41,794 bases of DNA from an uncultured Prevotellaceae bacterium (GCA_947303855.1 CAMYZO010000023.1:1-41794), one strand, 5' to 3'; shown: positions 8,465-16,888, numbered from the stretch's first letter. Program-made: numbers and translations. The notes: generated from the letters alone by a model not told the origin.

Positions 8465-9134
8465 TTAGAGCTTCTTCCAGTTCGTGCTCATTGTGTTCTT
8501 CAGCTAATGTCAGGAATCCGAAATGATACGGGTCTTTCAGTATTTCTTTAGCCAGCTCACCTTGTGGCGAAGGCAGCGTTCGACTGAAATTCGTGGTGGC
8601 AGCACCTTGGGCTTGGAAGAGTTTGGCATCCATCTGGTTTTCAAGACAACTGCGGCTCCAGCCTTCCTCAGCCACCTTATTAATATAGAAGAGAGCTTCA
8701 TCGAGAGAGCGGCAATTGGATATGATTTGGACATGATGTTTCCAAGGAACTCTCCCAAACAACTCTGGCATTTCTAATTGGCCACCAAGTTGGTGGCCTT
8801 TTTCGGCTGTTTCCAATTGGCCACCAACTTGGTGGCTAATTTGGCCAACGACTCGTTGGTTTTTTATAAAATGTTCATAGTAAAACGAATACCACTGTTT
8901 CATATATTTCACGTTGGTATGCGAAAAGCCGGTCACATCGGGAAAAGCCTGACGCATGTCGAGAGCGAACTGTTTCACCACACCTGTTCCCCCGTATTCA
9001 TGCGGCTTATATACACCCACCAGTTTGTCGGCAATCGCCCATATCAGGTTCGCTTTCTCCTGAACGTTCACGGTGGTCTGCTGTTCTTGCCTTGCAAGCC
9101 GGTTAGGCCGGAGCGGTAATTCCTTTATGCTCAT
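8454..9134 (-). CDS. DUF1016 (YhcG-like) protein lacking its nuclease domain
   Basis: This 226-aa protein matches the N-terminal and middle parts of the DUF1016/YhcG family. Visible blocks are FPDVTGFSHTNVKYMKQWY, VPWKHHVQIISNCRSLDEAL, EEGWSRSCLENQ, NFSRTLPSPQ and KDPYHFGFLTL. Full-length members (about 340-380 aa) continue after the E-x-ALI segment into a PDDEXK nuclease fold. Here the reading frame ends two codons after ALI, exactly where hsdS-like sequence begins, so the catalytic half has been deleted. The family is typically found in type I restriction-modification loci, which agrees with the neighbouring hsdS relic. The product may still be made but should lack nuclease activity. The segment NLIWAIADKLVGVYKPHEYG also resembles the N-terminal helix region of HsdM proteins. 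Confidence 0.8.
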   Translation of the reverse strand: MSIKELPLRPNRLARQEQQTTVNVQEKANLIWAIADKLVGVYKPHEYGGTGVVKQFALDMRQAFPDVTGFSHTNVKYMKQWYSFYYEHFIKNQRVVGQISHQVGGQLETAEKGHQLGGQLEMPELFGRVPWKHHVQIISNCRSLDEALFYINKVAEEGWSRSCLENQMDAKLFQAQGAATTNFSRTLPSPQGELAKEILKDPYHFGFLTLAEEHNEHELEEALIQG

Positions 9135-9148
9135 ATTTTAGTTTTTAT

Positions 9149-9168
9149 AGTTACTGAAAAAGGTAACT
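9149..9168. promoter_or_regulatory. Small palindrome upstream of the DUF1016 gene
   Basis: AGTTAC (9149-9154) and GTAACT (9163-9168) form a perfect 6-bp dyad with an 8-nt spacer, 15 nt upstream of the DUF1016 ATG. It could be an operator or a short 5'-leader hairpin. Its function is not known. Confidence 0.4.
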
Positions 9169-9174
9169 GAAAGA

Positions 9175-9249
9175 GGACAAAAATCTACAAAATCTACAAA
9201 AAATGAGCAAGATAATCAATTTTTGAAAGATTTTTGTGGATTTTTGTCC
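9175..9249. repeat. 18-bp inverted repeat at the island edge
   Basis: GGACAAAAATCTACAAAA (9175-9192) is matched in inverse orientation at 9232-9249 with one mismatch. The arms are 39 bp apart in AT-rich DNA, and the left arm is followed by a second ATCTACAAAAA copy. It lies between the DUF1016 gene and the esterase gene, the boundary between island and core. It could be a hairpin, a recombinase site or an element terminus. Confidence 0.6.
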
Positions 9250-9285
9250 ATGAAGTGGGGGACTGAGTCGTTGCGTCGGCTTTAA

Positions 9286-11058
9286 TTATTGGTTAACTGC
9301 CTGATTGTCAGTTGCAGGTGCAGGAAAAGTAGGAACCACGGTCTTCAGGAAGTCGCCGATTCGGTCCAGCCAGGTATAGCTGCCCGTGCCTGGCGAGGCG
9401 GTGCGCTGGAAGCAGTGCTTGCGCTTGGCCAGGGTGTGCAGTTCGCTCTGTATGCCCATGGCGCGCAGCTTCTCCCATGCCTTTACGGAGTTCATGGCCG
9501 CCCATCCGTCGGCGTCGCCATGCACAAACAGCATGGGTGCGGTGTGCAGGTCGAAGCTGAACTCAGGCACCAGCACGGCCTCGTCGGCGTTGCCGCCGGT
9601 GGTGTTGCCGCGGTCTATGCCGTCAGTCAGACTGTATGCCGGGTAGATGGCAATGCCCCACTGTACGCGGCACGACTGCTTGTCAATATCGTCGATGGGC
9701 TGGTACGACTGGTGCATTGACGATGTGGTGCCCAGCAGCGTCAGGTGACCGCCGGCCGAGCTGCCCATGATGCCTATCTGTTTCGGGTCGAGTCCCAGGC
9801 TGTCAGCTTTGCTGCGTACTATCCTGATGGTGCGCTGCAGGTCCTGCCAGGCTGTGGTGTGCTTAGCCAGTCCGCTCTCCTTCGGCGGGCGGGGCACGCG
9901 GTATTTCAGCGTCACCACCGTCATGCCGCGCTCGTTCAGGTAGCGGCGTGCCGGAGCCACCTCAAAGCTGTCGGGCTTGCTGCCGTTATACGAGCCTCCG
10001 GAGTAGATAATCTGTATGGCCTTGGTCTTCAGCTCTTTGGGGAAGTGCCATTCCAGGTAGGGCTCGCATTGGTTCTCCTGTCTGCTGGGCATCTTGCCTT
10101 GGGGCCACACGTCCTCGGTCACCTTCTGGCGTCGTGCCTCGTCCGAGGCGTAGCGGTCTATTAGCCGTTCCTCAGGTGCCAGCTTGCCCATGTAGCCCAT
10201 CTGTCGCATGAACTCCACGGCCCTCTCCAGTCCCAGGGCGCGGTGCCCTATGTTAGGATAGATATGCACCTCGGCAGGAATCTTGCGCTTACGCAGCTCG
10301 CGGTAGATGAGCGTCGAGCCGTTGGGCGAGTAGATGTCCTTGCCGCCATGGTGCAGACTCATGGGGCAGGTCTTGGCATCAAACTTGAACAACTTTGACA
10401 GGCGCACGTCGCTGCCGTAGCCCTGGCGTGTGGCGGGCGTGCCCTCTTCGCCGTCCGTGGTCACGTAGGCCGGCGCGTTCACCACCGCCCAGTTGATGTG
10501 GCAGGGTAGCGAGTCGAGCTTGTCGACGGGGGCGTAGGCCGGTGTCTGCGAGCTGGTGGCCAGCAGCAGGGCCAGGTGTGAGCCTGCCGACATCGAGACG
10601 ACGCCAATCTTCTCCGGGTCGAAGCCGCGCTTCTTAGCCTCGCTGCGTACCATGCGTACGGCGCGCTGCCCGTCTTCCCACGCCGTCTGGTAGATGGGCA
10701 GCCCTTCGGGGCGCGGTGTGCGGTAGACGAAGTTGACGCACTGGAAGCCCAGTTCTGTGAAGCGCTGCCGCCACTGTTTGATGTAGTTCACATCGCAGCA
10801 CACCTCGTAACTGCCGCCCGAGATGAGTATCATGCAGCCGCCGGTCCTAACGTCGGCCGCCGGTGCGTCATACCATTCCAGGTAGGCTACGCGGTGCTTG
10901 TCAGGATTGAACTTCGGCTGTCCGCTCTCGTCGGTCATGGCCGCAATCTGATGCTTCTGCGCATGGGGCATCTTTCCTTTCGGCCACACCGTCTGCCGTT
11001 CCCAGGCGAGGCTCCCCATCGACACGATGAGGAATAGGGCTACAAATAGTTTTCTCAT
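9286..11058 (-). CDS. Secreted tandem alpha/beta-hydrolase (two esterase domains)
   Basis: The 590-aa protein has an N-terminal signal peptide (LFVALFLIVSMGSLA) and two copies of the same alpha/beta-hydrolase domain. Both copies begin with VWPxGKMP (about residues 24 and 317), followed by a GGSY oxyanion block. Each has its own nucleophile elbow: SMSAGSHLALL with Ser157 in copy 1 and GSSAGGHLTLL with Ser434 in copy 2. Each also has a plausible acid (HGGKD, HGDAD) and His (GHRALG, KRKHCF). Such domains belong to the esterase group that includes BD-FAE and acetylxylan esterases and probably remove acyl groups from polysaccharides. The substrate is not determinable. The metalloprotease gene ends 7 nt upstream, so the two are probably one operon. 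No terminator was identified at its end. Confidence 0.85.
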   Translation of the reverse strand: MRKLFVALFLIVSMGSLAWERQTVWPKGKMPHAQKHQIAAMTDESGQPKFNPDKHRVAYLEWYDAPAADVRTGGCMILISGGSYEVCCDVNYIKQWRQRFTELGFQCVNFVYRTPRPEGLPIYQTAWEDGQRAVRMVRSEAKKRGFDPEKIGVVSMSAGSHLALLLATSSQTPAYAPVDKLDSLPCHINWAVVNAPAYVTTDGEEGTPATRQGYGSDVRLSKLFKFDAKTCPMSLHHGGKDIYSPNGSTLIYRELRKRKIPAEVHIYPNIGHRALGLERAVEFMRQMGYMGKLAPEERLIDRYASDEARRQKVTEDVWPQGKMPSRQENQCEPYLEWHFPKELKTKAIQIIYSGGSYNGSKPDSFEVAPARRYLNERGMTVVTLKYRVPRPPKESGLAKHTTAWQDLQRTIRIVRSKADSLGLDPKQIGIMGSSAGGHLTLLGTTSSMHQSYQPIDDIDKQSCRVQWGIAIYPAYSLTDGIDRGNTTGGNADEAVLVPEFSFDLHTAPMLFVHGDADGWAAMNSVKAWEKLRAMGIQSELHTLAKRKHCFQRTASPGTGSYTWLDRIGDFLKTVVPTFPAPATDNQAVNQ

Positions 11059-11065
11059 GTTCTGT

Positions 11066-13558
11066 TTATAATGATTTTCCTGACTCGTATTTCTCGCGGA
11101 TTTTCTTGATGCGTAGCAACAGGTTCTTGTTGTGGGGGGTCGAGGCCTGGCTCTGCAGGTATTGCTCTATGCGGTCCAGATGGCCTTCATAATAGAGCAT
11201 GGCATCAGAGCGCTGGATGAAGATGTCGGTGGTCAGCGTTTTGTTGGTCGTCGGGTTCAGGGCCGCGCCCATGAAGTCTATATAGGCGCGCTGCTGGTGG
11301 CGGCGGAAGTCGTTCTGCTCCTTGTTGCCGTCGTTACGGGGCTTCCATACCATGTTGAAGATGTCGTCCAGATACTCCTCCACCGTGTAGGGCTTCTCCG
11401 AACGCAGGGCGGCGTTGTGCAGGCCGAAGATGGTGCCGGGGGCCAGCAGCAGGGCTATTAGCGTCTGCTGGCGGGTGCGTATCTCGTCGGCATAGTCGGT
11501 GCCCAGCTTGTCGATGATGCTCTTGGGATAGAGCCACAGGGGCGCTTCCAGGACGTTCCTGTCTAACCACTGCAGGGCCTCGCGCTGCAGGTCGCGCGGT
11601 ATGTATTCGTTGGCTCGCTGTCCGGGCGTCTTATTGGTGTATCGTCCACCGATGTAACGCTGTACATGGTTGACATAGCGCTGGTACTGGGCGCGTGCGG
11701 CGCGGTGCATCTCGTCGAGGTCGTCATACTGATCGTCGGGCTGGGCTGTCCACTGCTCCAGGTTCTGTACCACGCGCTTCAGGTTCTTCAGGCCGTACTC
11801 GTTGGCACGCATCTGGTTGTCGCCCAAGTCCTCGGTCTGCGAGCGCGGGTCCTGGCTCTTGCCCTCGTCGCCGCTCCACCACAGGCGGCGGTTCCCGGCC
11901 AGCACCTGCGTCACCTCGCTGCGCAGCTGCTTCTTCTCCGTGGCGGCATCCTTGAACTCCGGGCGCCACTGATAGCCCCATTTCACGGCCCAGCAGTCGT
12001 AGTCGTTGATGCGGGGGAATAGCCCTTTCTCTGAAATCTTGTCCTCGGGCTGCGCTACGTAGTTAAAGCGGGCGTAGTCCATGATGCTGGCGGTGTGTCC
12101 GTTCTTCTCCACCCAGGCCTTGTCGCGCAGCTTCTCTACCGGCGTGGCCTGCGAGGCAATCATGTTATGGCGCAGACCCAGCGAGTGGCCTACCTCATGG
12201 CTGGAGACGAAGCGTATCAGCTGTCCCATCAGCTCGTCGGGGAACTCCATCTTCTGGGCACGCTTGTCCAGGGGGCCGCACTGCACCATGTACCATTTCT
12301 TCACCAGGTTCATCACGTTGTGGTACCAGCACACGTGAGCCTCAATAATCTCGCCCGAGCGGGGGTCCACGATACGCGGGCCGTAGGCGTTCTCCGTCTC
12401 CGACGGCAGGTAGCGAATCATCGAGAAGCGGGCGTCGTCTACCGACATCGCTGTGTCTTTCTCCGGCCACTCCTTGCCCACGATGGCATTCTTGAAGCCC
12501 GCAGCCTCGAAGGCTTTGTTCCAGTCGTTGATGCCGGCAATGAGGTATTTCACCCATTTCTTCGGCGTGGCAGGGTCAATGTAGTACACAATCTGCTTCT
12601 TCGGCTCCACCAGCTTGCCCGCCTTGTAGGCCTTCGGGTCTTTCGGCTCCAGGCGGTAGCGCATGATAATCGACTCGTGGTTGGTGGTCTGCTGCTCGTC
12701 GCTGAACTCCGTTATCTTGTTGTTGAAGTAGCCTACGCGGTCGTCGGCATAGCGGGGCTGCATGGGCTGTTCGGGCAGCAGCACGATGCTGGTGTTCAGC
12801 GACAGCGTGGCCGAGCCGGTCTTCGATGCCGGTGTCTTGCCCGAGTTCATGGCGTATGTGCGCAGCGTCTGTATCTCCACGTTGATGGGGTAGGTCTTGA
12901 TGCTGTCAATGAACGTGCGGTCAGCCTGCAGGCCGCCCACGCCTAATACGGTGCGGTCTGATGCCGAGAGACTGGTGGTCTTGTTGTCAGACAGCAGCCA
13001 CTTCGTCACGTTGATGAGCATGTCCTTGGTCTCAGGGTTGCGGCCTATAATCTCGAACTTATGCACGATGGGGTCCACAGTGGCCTGCTTCAGCGAGATG
13101 GCTATGCGGTCGCCGGTCTTGGCATAGCTCGACTGCACGTATTCGCGCAGGAAGAGCGACTTGTCGTTATAGCGTTCCAGGTAGACCGCCGAGCGGTTCA
13201 CCTCCTCGCCGCTGAAGAACTTGAAGCCCTGAGGCACGCTGGTGAAGCGGCTCACGCAGAGCAGCATGCGGCCCAGCAGCGCTTCGGGCACCTCCAAGTA
13301 CCAGTCGTCCTTGATGTGGCGCACGGTGAACAGGCCGTGGCGCACGCTGCCCCCCTCCTTCACCACCTTGTGGTAGGGGTCTTTGTGGTCTTCTACGGTC
13401 GAGTCCTGGCAGCACTCATGTTTCTTAACTGTTTTCTTCTCTACTTTGACGGAGTCGCTCTTCACGTCGGCGCTGTCTTTTTTCATAGAAAAAGCCGCGC
13501 CATGCCCCATGGTGAGCAGCAGCGCAGCTATTGTCAGGGTCTTAGTTATTGTGTTCAT
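11066..13558 (-). CDS. Secreted zinc-dependent metalloprotease (DUF5117/DUF5118 family)
   Basis: The 830-aa protein starts at ATG 13556-13558, giving the signal peptide TLTIAALLLTMGHGAAFS. The longer reading to 13645 would precede the promoter and is rejected. The zinc motif HEVGHSLGLRH occupies residues 454-464 (HExxHxxGxxH, metzincin type). MDYARFNYVAQPEDK, just after it, is the Met-turn region. Before it lie FTSVPQGFKFFSGEEVNRS and DPKAYKAGKLVEPKKQIVYY, typical of large Bacteroidetes proteases with DUF5117/5118 domains. It probably acts in the periplasm or at the surface on protein substrates, but the target is unknown. The tandem esterase follows after 7 nt. A TACCTTTG element lies only 5 bp upstream of the ATG. 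Confidence 0.88.
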   Translation of the reverse strand: MNTITKTLTIAALLLTMGHGAAFSMKKDSADVKSDSVKVEKKTVKKHECCQDSTVEDHKDPYHKVVKEGGSVRHGLFTVRHIKDDWYLEVPEALLGRMLLCVSRFTSVPQGFKFFSGEEVNRSAVYLERYNDKSLFLREYVQSSYAKTGDRIAISLKQATVDPIVHKFEIIGRNPETKDMLINVTKWLLSDNKTTSLSASDRTVLGVGGLQADRTFIDSIKTYPINVEIQTLRTYAMNSGKTPASKTGSATLSLNTSIVLLPEQPMQPRYADDRVGYFNNKITEFSDEQQTTNHESIIMRYRLEPKDPKAYKAGKLVEPKKQIVYYIDPATPKKWVKYLIAGINDWNKAFEAAGFKNAIVGKEWPEKDTAMSVDDARFSMIRYLPSETENAYGPRIVDPRSGEIIEAHVCWYHNVMNLVKKWYMVQCGPLDKRAQKMEFPDELMGQLIRFVSSHEVGHSLGLRHNMIASQATPVEKLRDKAWVEKNGHTASIMDYARFNYVAQPEDKISEKGLFPRINDYDCWAVKWGYQWRPEFKDAATEKKQLRSEVTQVLAGNRRLWWSGDEGKSQDPRSQTEDLGDNQMRANEYGLKNLKRVVQNLEQWTAQPDDQYDDLDEMHRAARAQYQRYVNHVQRYIGGRYTNKTPGQRANEYIPRDLQREALQWLDRNVLEAPLWLYPKSIIDKLGTDYADEIRTRQQTLIALLLAPGTIFGLHNAALRSEKPYTVEEYLDDIFNMVWKPRNDGNKEQNDFRRHQQRAYIDFMGAALNPTTNKTLTTDIFIQRSDAMLYYEGHLDRIEQYLQSQASTPHNKNLLLRIKKIREKYESGKSL

Positions 13559-13563
13559 GGTTG

Positions 13564-13571
13564 CAAAGGTA
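13564..13571 (-). promoter_or_regulatory. Promoter -7 element of the metalloprotease-esterase operon
   Basis: The minus strand reads TACCTTTG followed by CAACC and the ATG. A normal Bacteroidetes start point would fall at or within a base or two of the start codon, suggesting a leaderless or nearly leaderless transcript. No strong -33 TTTG is visible. Confidence 0.6.
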
Positions 13572-13628
13572 CAATAAAAAAGGCGATAACCTGCCATGTC
13601 CGGCGAATAATTATGCTTCTTTTGCAAT

Positions 13629-14777
13629 TTACAAAATAAACACACGTTTTAGCCAGAGGTCAAGGAAACGGTCGTAGACAATGCATCCTTCGGCAGTATT
13701 ATAGACGAGATCTTTTTCCTTGAGCACGTCGAGCGCCTTTTTGATACTGCTGGCACTGGGTAGTCCATGCTTCTGGATGAAATCATTCGATTGCGGCTGA
13801 GCCACAGTGTTATCCCGGGCAATGGCAATCAAGAGGTTCCGCTGGTTGTCTGTCAAGAACGTCATCAGCATCTCGTATTGGCTCGACTTGTCTTTCAAAA
13901 TTGACAGGATGGACTCCCTGACCTGCTGGTAGTCTTTCACGTCCTTCTCATATTCATACAGTCGGTTGAGCACAGACTGCATATACCAAGTATAGCCATC
14001 GAACTGGTCATACAGCTGACGGAATACGCTTTCGTCTATACTACCCTTCTTGGCCAGGAAGAATCGGCTGGCAAAGTCGAAGTAGATTTCCTCGTGGAGT
14101 GGTTCAAGTGTCATCATAGCCGTGCTCTGGTAGAACGGTCTCTTGGGTGAACCGAACATCTCGTACATCAGGTGTTGCTTACTGCCAGAGAATATGAACC
14201 GGACGTTAGGGATGAATTGAATATACGAACGAAGCAATGCCTCTGTTCCCTTTTCGGGATAGTCGGTGATGGTCTGAAACTCATCAATGGCTACAAACAC
14301 CTCCTTACCACTTCTTTGCAGAAAGTCAAATATTCCCTTCAAGGTATGCTCCGTTTGTGTTCGTTCAATATTCACCGTTACAGTTGGGGTGCCTGTCATG
14401 GGATCGAAACTGATGGCAGGACGCCAACTGCTGAACAGGCCTAACACCTTCTCCCAGGAACTGCGTGCGTCAAGCAACTTTTCTTGTACAATGGCCCTGC
14501 CCAGCGTCTGCACCAATTCGTATTGGTTTTGGGTATGAAAAATGTCCGTATAGATACAGACGGCATCCTTATTCTCCTGCTTGATGCGGTTGAAAGTATG
14601 GAGAATAAGCCCTGTTTTCCCGATTTTTCGTGGTGAAACGAGGGTTGTGTTACGTCCATTCTGTAAGTTAGAAATCAGTTCTTCGGTCTCTTCAGTCCTG
14701 TCACAGAAATAACTGTCTCCTTCATAACCCTCGTAAACAAAGGGGTTTCTGGGTTTGTGGGTTGTCTTCTTTGCCAT
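13629..14777 (-). CDS. AAA-family ATPase with C-terminal winged helix
   Basis: The 382-aa cytoplasmic protein carries the P-loop SPRKIGKTG (residues 48-56), Walker B EVFVAIDEFQT and the sensor-type FIFSGSKQHLMYEM. It resembles the ATPase_2/archaeal-type single-protein ATPases common in Bacteroidales. The last 90 or so residues (QRNLLIAIARDNTVAQP, GLPSASSIKKALDVL) look like a winged-helix domain, so DNA or protein-partner regulation is likely. The N-terminal NPFVYEGYEGDSYFCDR is the characteristic start. The physiological role of this family is poorly known. Its promoter and an operator-like palindrome lie upstream. It is in the same direction as the metalloprotease gene, 70 nt away from its start, but that gene has its own promoter. 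Confidence 0.85.
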   Translation of the reverse strand: MAKKTTHKPRNPFVYEGYEGDSYFCDRTEETEELISNLQNGRNTTLVSPRKIGKTGLILHTFNRIKQENKDAVCIYTDIFHTQNQYELVQTLGRAIVQEKLLDARSSWEKVLGLFSSWRPAISFDPMTGTPTVTVNIERTQTEHTLKGIFDFLQRSGKEVFVAIDEFQTITDYPEKGTEALLRSYIQFIPNVRFIFSGSKQHLMYEMFGSPKRPFYQSTAMMTLEPLHEEIYFDFASRFFLAKKGSIDESVFRQLYDQFDGYTWYMQSVLNRLYEYEKDVKDYQQVRESILSILKDKSSQYEMLMTFLTDNQRNLLIAIARDNTVAQPQSNDFIQKHGLPSASSIKKALDVLKEKDLVYNTAEGCIVYDRFLDLWLKRVFIL

Positions 14778-14788
14778 AATTGCATTTT

Positions 14789-14827
14789 ACCTTTAGCGTT
14801 TTACTTTTGGTGTAACACCTTTAGCGT
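14789..14827. promoter_or_regulatory. Direct repeat plus palindrome in the ATPase 5' leader
   Basis: ACCTTTAGCGT occurs at 14789-14799 and 14817-14827, and the perfect dyad GGTGTAACACC lies at 14809-14819. All are between the promoter and the ATG of the ATPase gene, within its expected 5' UTR. The arrangement suggests a binding site for a regulator, possibly the ATPase's own winged helix, but this is inference. Confidence 0.5.
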
Positions 14828-14831
14828 GATG

Positions 14832-14863
14832 CAAAGATACGAAAAAAATCCTATCCGCACAAA
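14832..14863 (-). promoter_or_regulatory. Promoter of the AAA ATPase gene
   Basis: The minus strand reads TTTG, a 20-nt spacer and TATCTTTG (14832-14839), one nucleotide off the optimal Bacteroidetes spacing. The predicted 5' leader is about 50 nt. Confidence 0.75.
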
Positions 14864-14984
14864 CTTAATTCAAAAAATATACAAATCCCACCATGATTTT
14901 ATATGTTAGGCAGAAACGAGCACGATAAAAAGAGTACACGTTTAACAGTCACCGTGTACACAATTAATTTATTCGAAGATGAAT

Positions 14985-16577
14985 TCAAGTTCTTTTGGCT
15001 TTGTTAATCCGTGACCGTGTGGAGCGCAGGGTACTCTCGCTGATTCCCATAATCCGTTGTATGTCAGCGTCAGAACGACCCTCATGCTCTAAAATGGCAA
15101 ACGTCATGTACTTTACTGACAGCCGCTCGTAATCCGTTTCCAGTTCGTTGACGAAGGGCAGGTCCTTCAGCTTGTAGTACTCCACAAAGTCGGTGAAGTC
15201 GCCCTTGTTCCAGTTGAAGGCGGTTGCCCCCGACTGCAATGCCTCCCACAGCTGCTTGCCGTTGGCCAAAATACCAGCCTGCCGCTGTTGCAACTCGCTG
15301 ATCTTTTGGTGCAGTCGGGCCACCTCCTTGACATTCACATCCTTGCCCGCCTCCAGTTCTTCGGCTTTCAGAGTGTAGGCTGCCAGCTGTGCTTTAGTTT
15401 CAGCCAAAGCCTTCTTGACCTTCAGCCCTCGGTAGCTGTTGTAGCCCAGCCAGGCTATGACGAGGCCGACAACAACGATAGATAACATTCCCCATCCGTA
15501 TATCTTGTGCCACAGCTGTTGCTCCGCCAGATTCTTGTCGTACTTGGCCTGAATTTCTGCTAACCGTTCTTGCTCCTGTGTCTGGTAGTACCGTTTCTGC
15601 CACGCCATAGCACTGTCAGCCAGTGCATTAGCCTGCTTATAGTCCTCCCGTTCTACACACTGCTGCCGCATGGTGTTGAATATCTCTATGCTGATTGTGT
15701 TCATCTTGGAGTTACGTGTTCTGTCTAATGCCTGCTCCCACATTTCGTTAGCCTTCTGTACACTGTCCTCACGCAGGTAGATGTTGGCCAAGGTCTTATA
15801 GGTGTTTGGTATACCTTTGATGGCCAGTGCCTTCTTCAGATACAATTTGGACAATTGAGGATCTTCTCTTTCATAGATTCTTCCTAAATGAGTATAGAGG
15901 TAGGGTGTTAGTCTTTCGTCTTTCGGATTGATTACAGTAACACATTCATTAGCGCAGATAAGGGCACTATCTTTGTTGCCTGTGTCCAAATAATTAGCAG
16001 TTAAGTATAAGAGGGCAACAGCCTGTCTTTCTTGGTCTTTCAATTTCCTGGCTAATACCAGTGCTTTTTGAGCATAATGTTTGCCCAATTGGAATTCAAA
16101 GGCATCATTATTATAATATGATAGTTTCTCACAGATTTTGTGCTGTAGCCGTTGATTGTCTGTTTTCTCAGCTAATTCCTCGGCCTGTTTAAGTAATAGG
16201 ATAGTATTAGATATGGAGTCAGGATTGAAGGTGGTTACGCCTTTATAGAAATATGCGCGAGCCAGTTTTTCATTATCTTTTTTCATTTCATAGTAACTGA
16301 CACAGTAGTTGATAGAACTGTCGGATTTAGCTGGGATACTATTTCTATAGTTAATTTCTGCCTGTATAAGATAATAATAGGCTAAGTCTTCTTTACTTTC
16401 AACATTATTTGTGGAAATTTCATCAAAACAAATTGTTGCTGTGTCAACTTCATCATGACATAGCAGAGAATCAACAGATGCAAGTTTTTCAACGGTTCTA
16501 TATCCGTCTTGGCAATTTACCATTAGTATCGTGGTCAGTATAACTAACTTTATGTGTGGACTTCTTATCATGTGCAT
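14985..16577 (-). CDS. Membrane-bound TPR regulator with C-terminal HTH
   Basis: The 530-aa product uses ATG 16575-16577 (or 16569-16571), just downstream of a consensus promoter. A longer reading to 16631 crosses that promoter. The N-terminus is a signal or lipoprotein-type peptide (LVILTTILMVNC). TPR-like helices occupy about residues 30-330. A single membrane helix (IVVVGLVIAWLGY, about 360-380) is followed by a coiled coil (LAETKAQLAAYTLKAEELE). The end is a helix-turn-helix, DADIQRIMGISESTLRSTRSR, like LuxR or sigma region 4. Proteins of this design in Bacteroidetes place a sensor outside the membrane and a DNA-binding tail inside. It is divergent from three exported-protein genes, which are the obvious candidate targets. 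The ligand is unknown. Confidence 0.8.
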   Translation of the reverse strand: MHMIRSPHIKLVILTTILMVNCQDGYRTVEKLASVDSLLCHDEVDTATICFDEISTNNVESKEDLAYYYLIQAEINYRNSIPAKSDSSINYCVSYYEMKKDNEKLARAYFYKGVTTFNPDSISNTILLLKQAEELAEKTDNQRLQHKICEKLSYYNNDAFEFQLGKHYAQKALVLARKLKDQERQAVALLYLTANYLDTGNKDSALICANECVTVINPKDERLTPYLYTHLGRIYEREDPQLSKLYLKKALAIKGIPNTYKTLANIYLREDSVQKANEMWEQALDRTRNSKMNTISIEIFNTMRQQCVEREDYKQANALADSAMAWQKRYYQTQEQERLAEIQAKYDKNLAEQQLWHKIYGWGMLSIVVVGLVIAWLGYNSYRGLKVKKALAETKAQLAAYTLKAEELEAGKDVNVKEVARLHQKISELQQRQAGILANGKQLWEALQSGATAFNWNKGDFTDFVEYYKLKDLPFVNELETDYERLSVKYMTFAILEHEGRSDADIQRIMGISESTLRSTRSRINKAKRT

Positions 16578-16592
16578 TTTCTTTTTTCGGTG

Positions 16593-16622
16593 CAAAGGTA
16601 ATATTAAAACAGCAAATACCAA
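16593..16622 (-). promoter_or_regulatory. Promoter of the TPR/HTH regulator gene
   Basis: The minus strand reads TTG, a 19-nt spacer and TACCTTTG (16593-16600), 15 nt upstream of the chosen ATG. It also fixes the gene start, because the longer ORF would begin upstream of the promoter. Confidence 0.78.
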
Positions 16623-16804
16623 TATTTTCATTGTTAATTATTATTGAGTCTGTTTCAACGGTATATTCTGTTGCTTTTATTCCGCTTTGATAATGTTGCA
16701 ATATTTGCAATTCGTTTATTTTTAGAATGTTACATCTTTTTTGCCTTGCAACGGCCTTGTAAAGAAAAACAGTGAAAAGTTAGGAAAATACATCCTTTTC
16801 ATAG

Positions 16805-16812
16805 TAACTTTG
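16805..16812 (+). promoter_or_regulatory. Promoter -7 element for the secreted-protein cluster
   Basis: TAACTTTG matches the TAnnTTTG consensus and lies 76 nt upstream of the small secreted protein's ATG. No TTTG is found at the expected -33 distance, which fits a promoter needing an activator such as the divergent TPR/HTH regulator. Confidence 0.6.
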
Positions 16813-16888
16813 CAACGCGAAAATGCTTGCAGCTGATGTTTACGGCAAACTCAAAATGGGGCAATTAATAAATTTAACTCAATAAAAA

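Noticed and set aside
13559..13645. Longer N-terminus for the metalloprotease
   Set aside because: It would cross the promoter element and hide the signal peptide that starts at 13558.
16578..16631. Longer N-terminus for the TPR regulator
   Set aside because: It would start upstream of a well-matched promoter (16593-16622).
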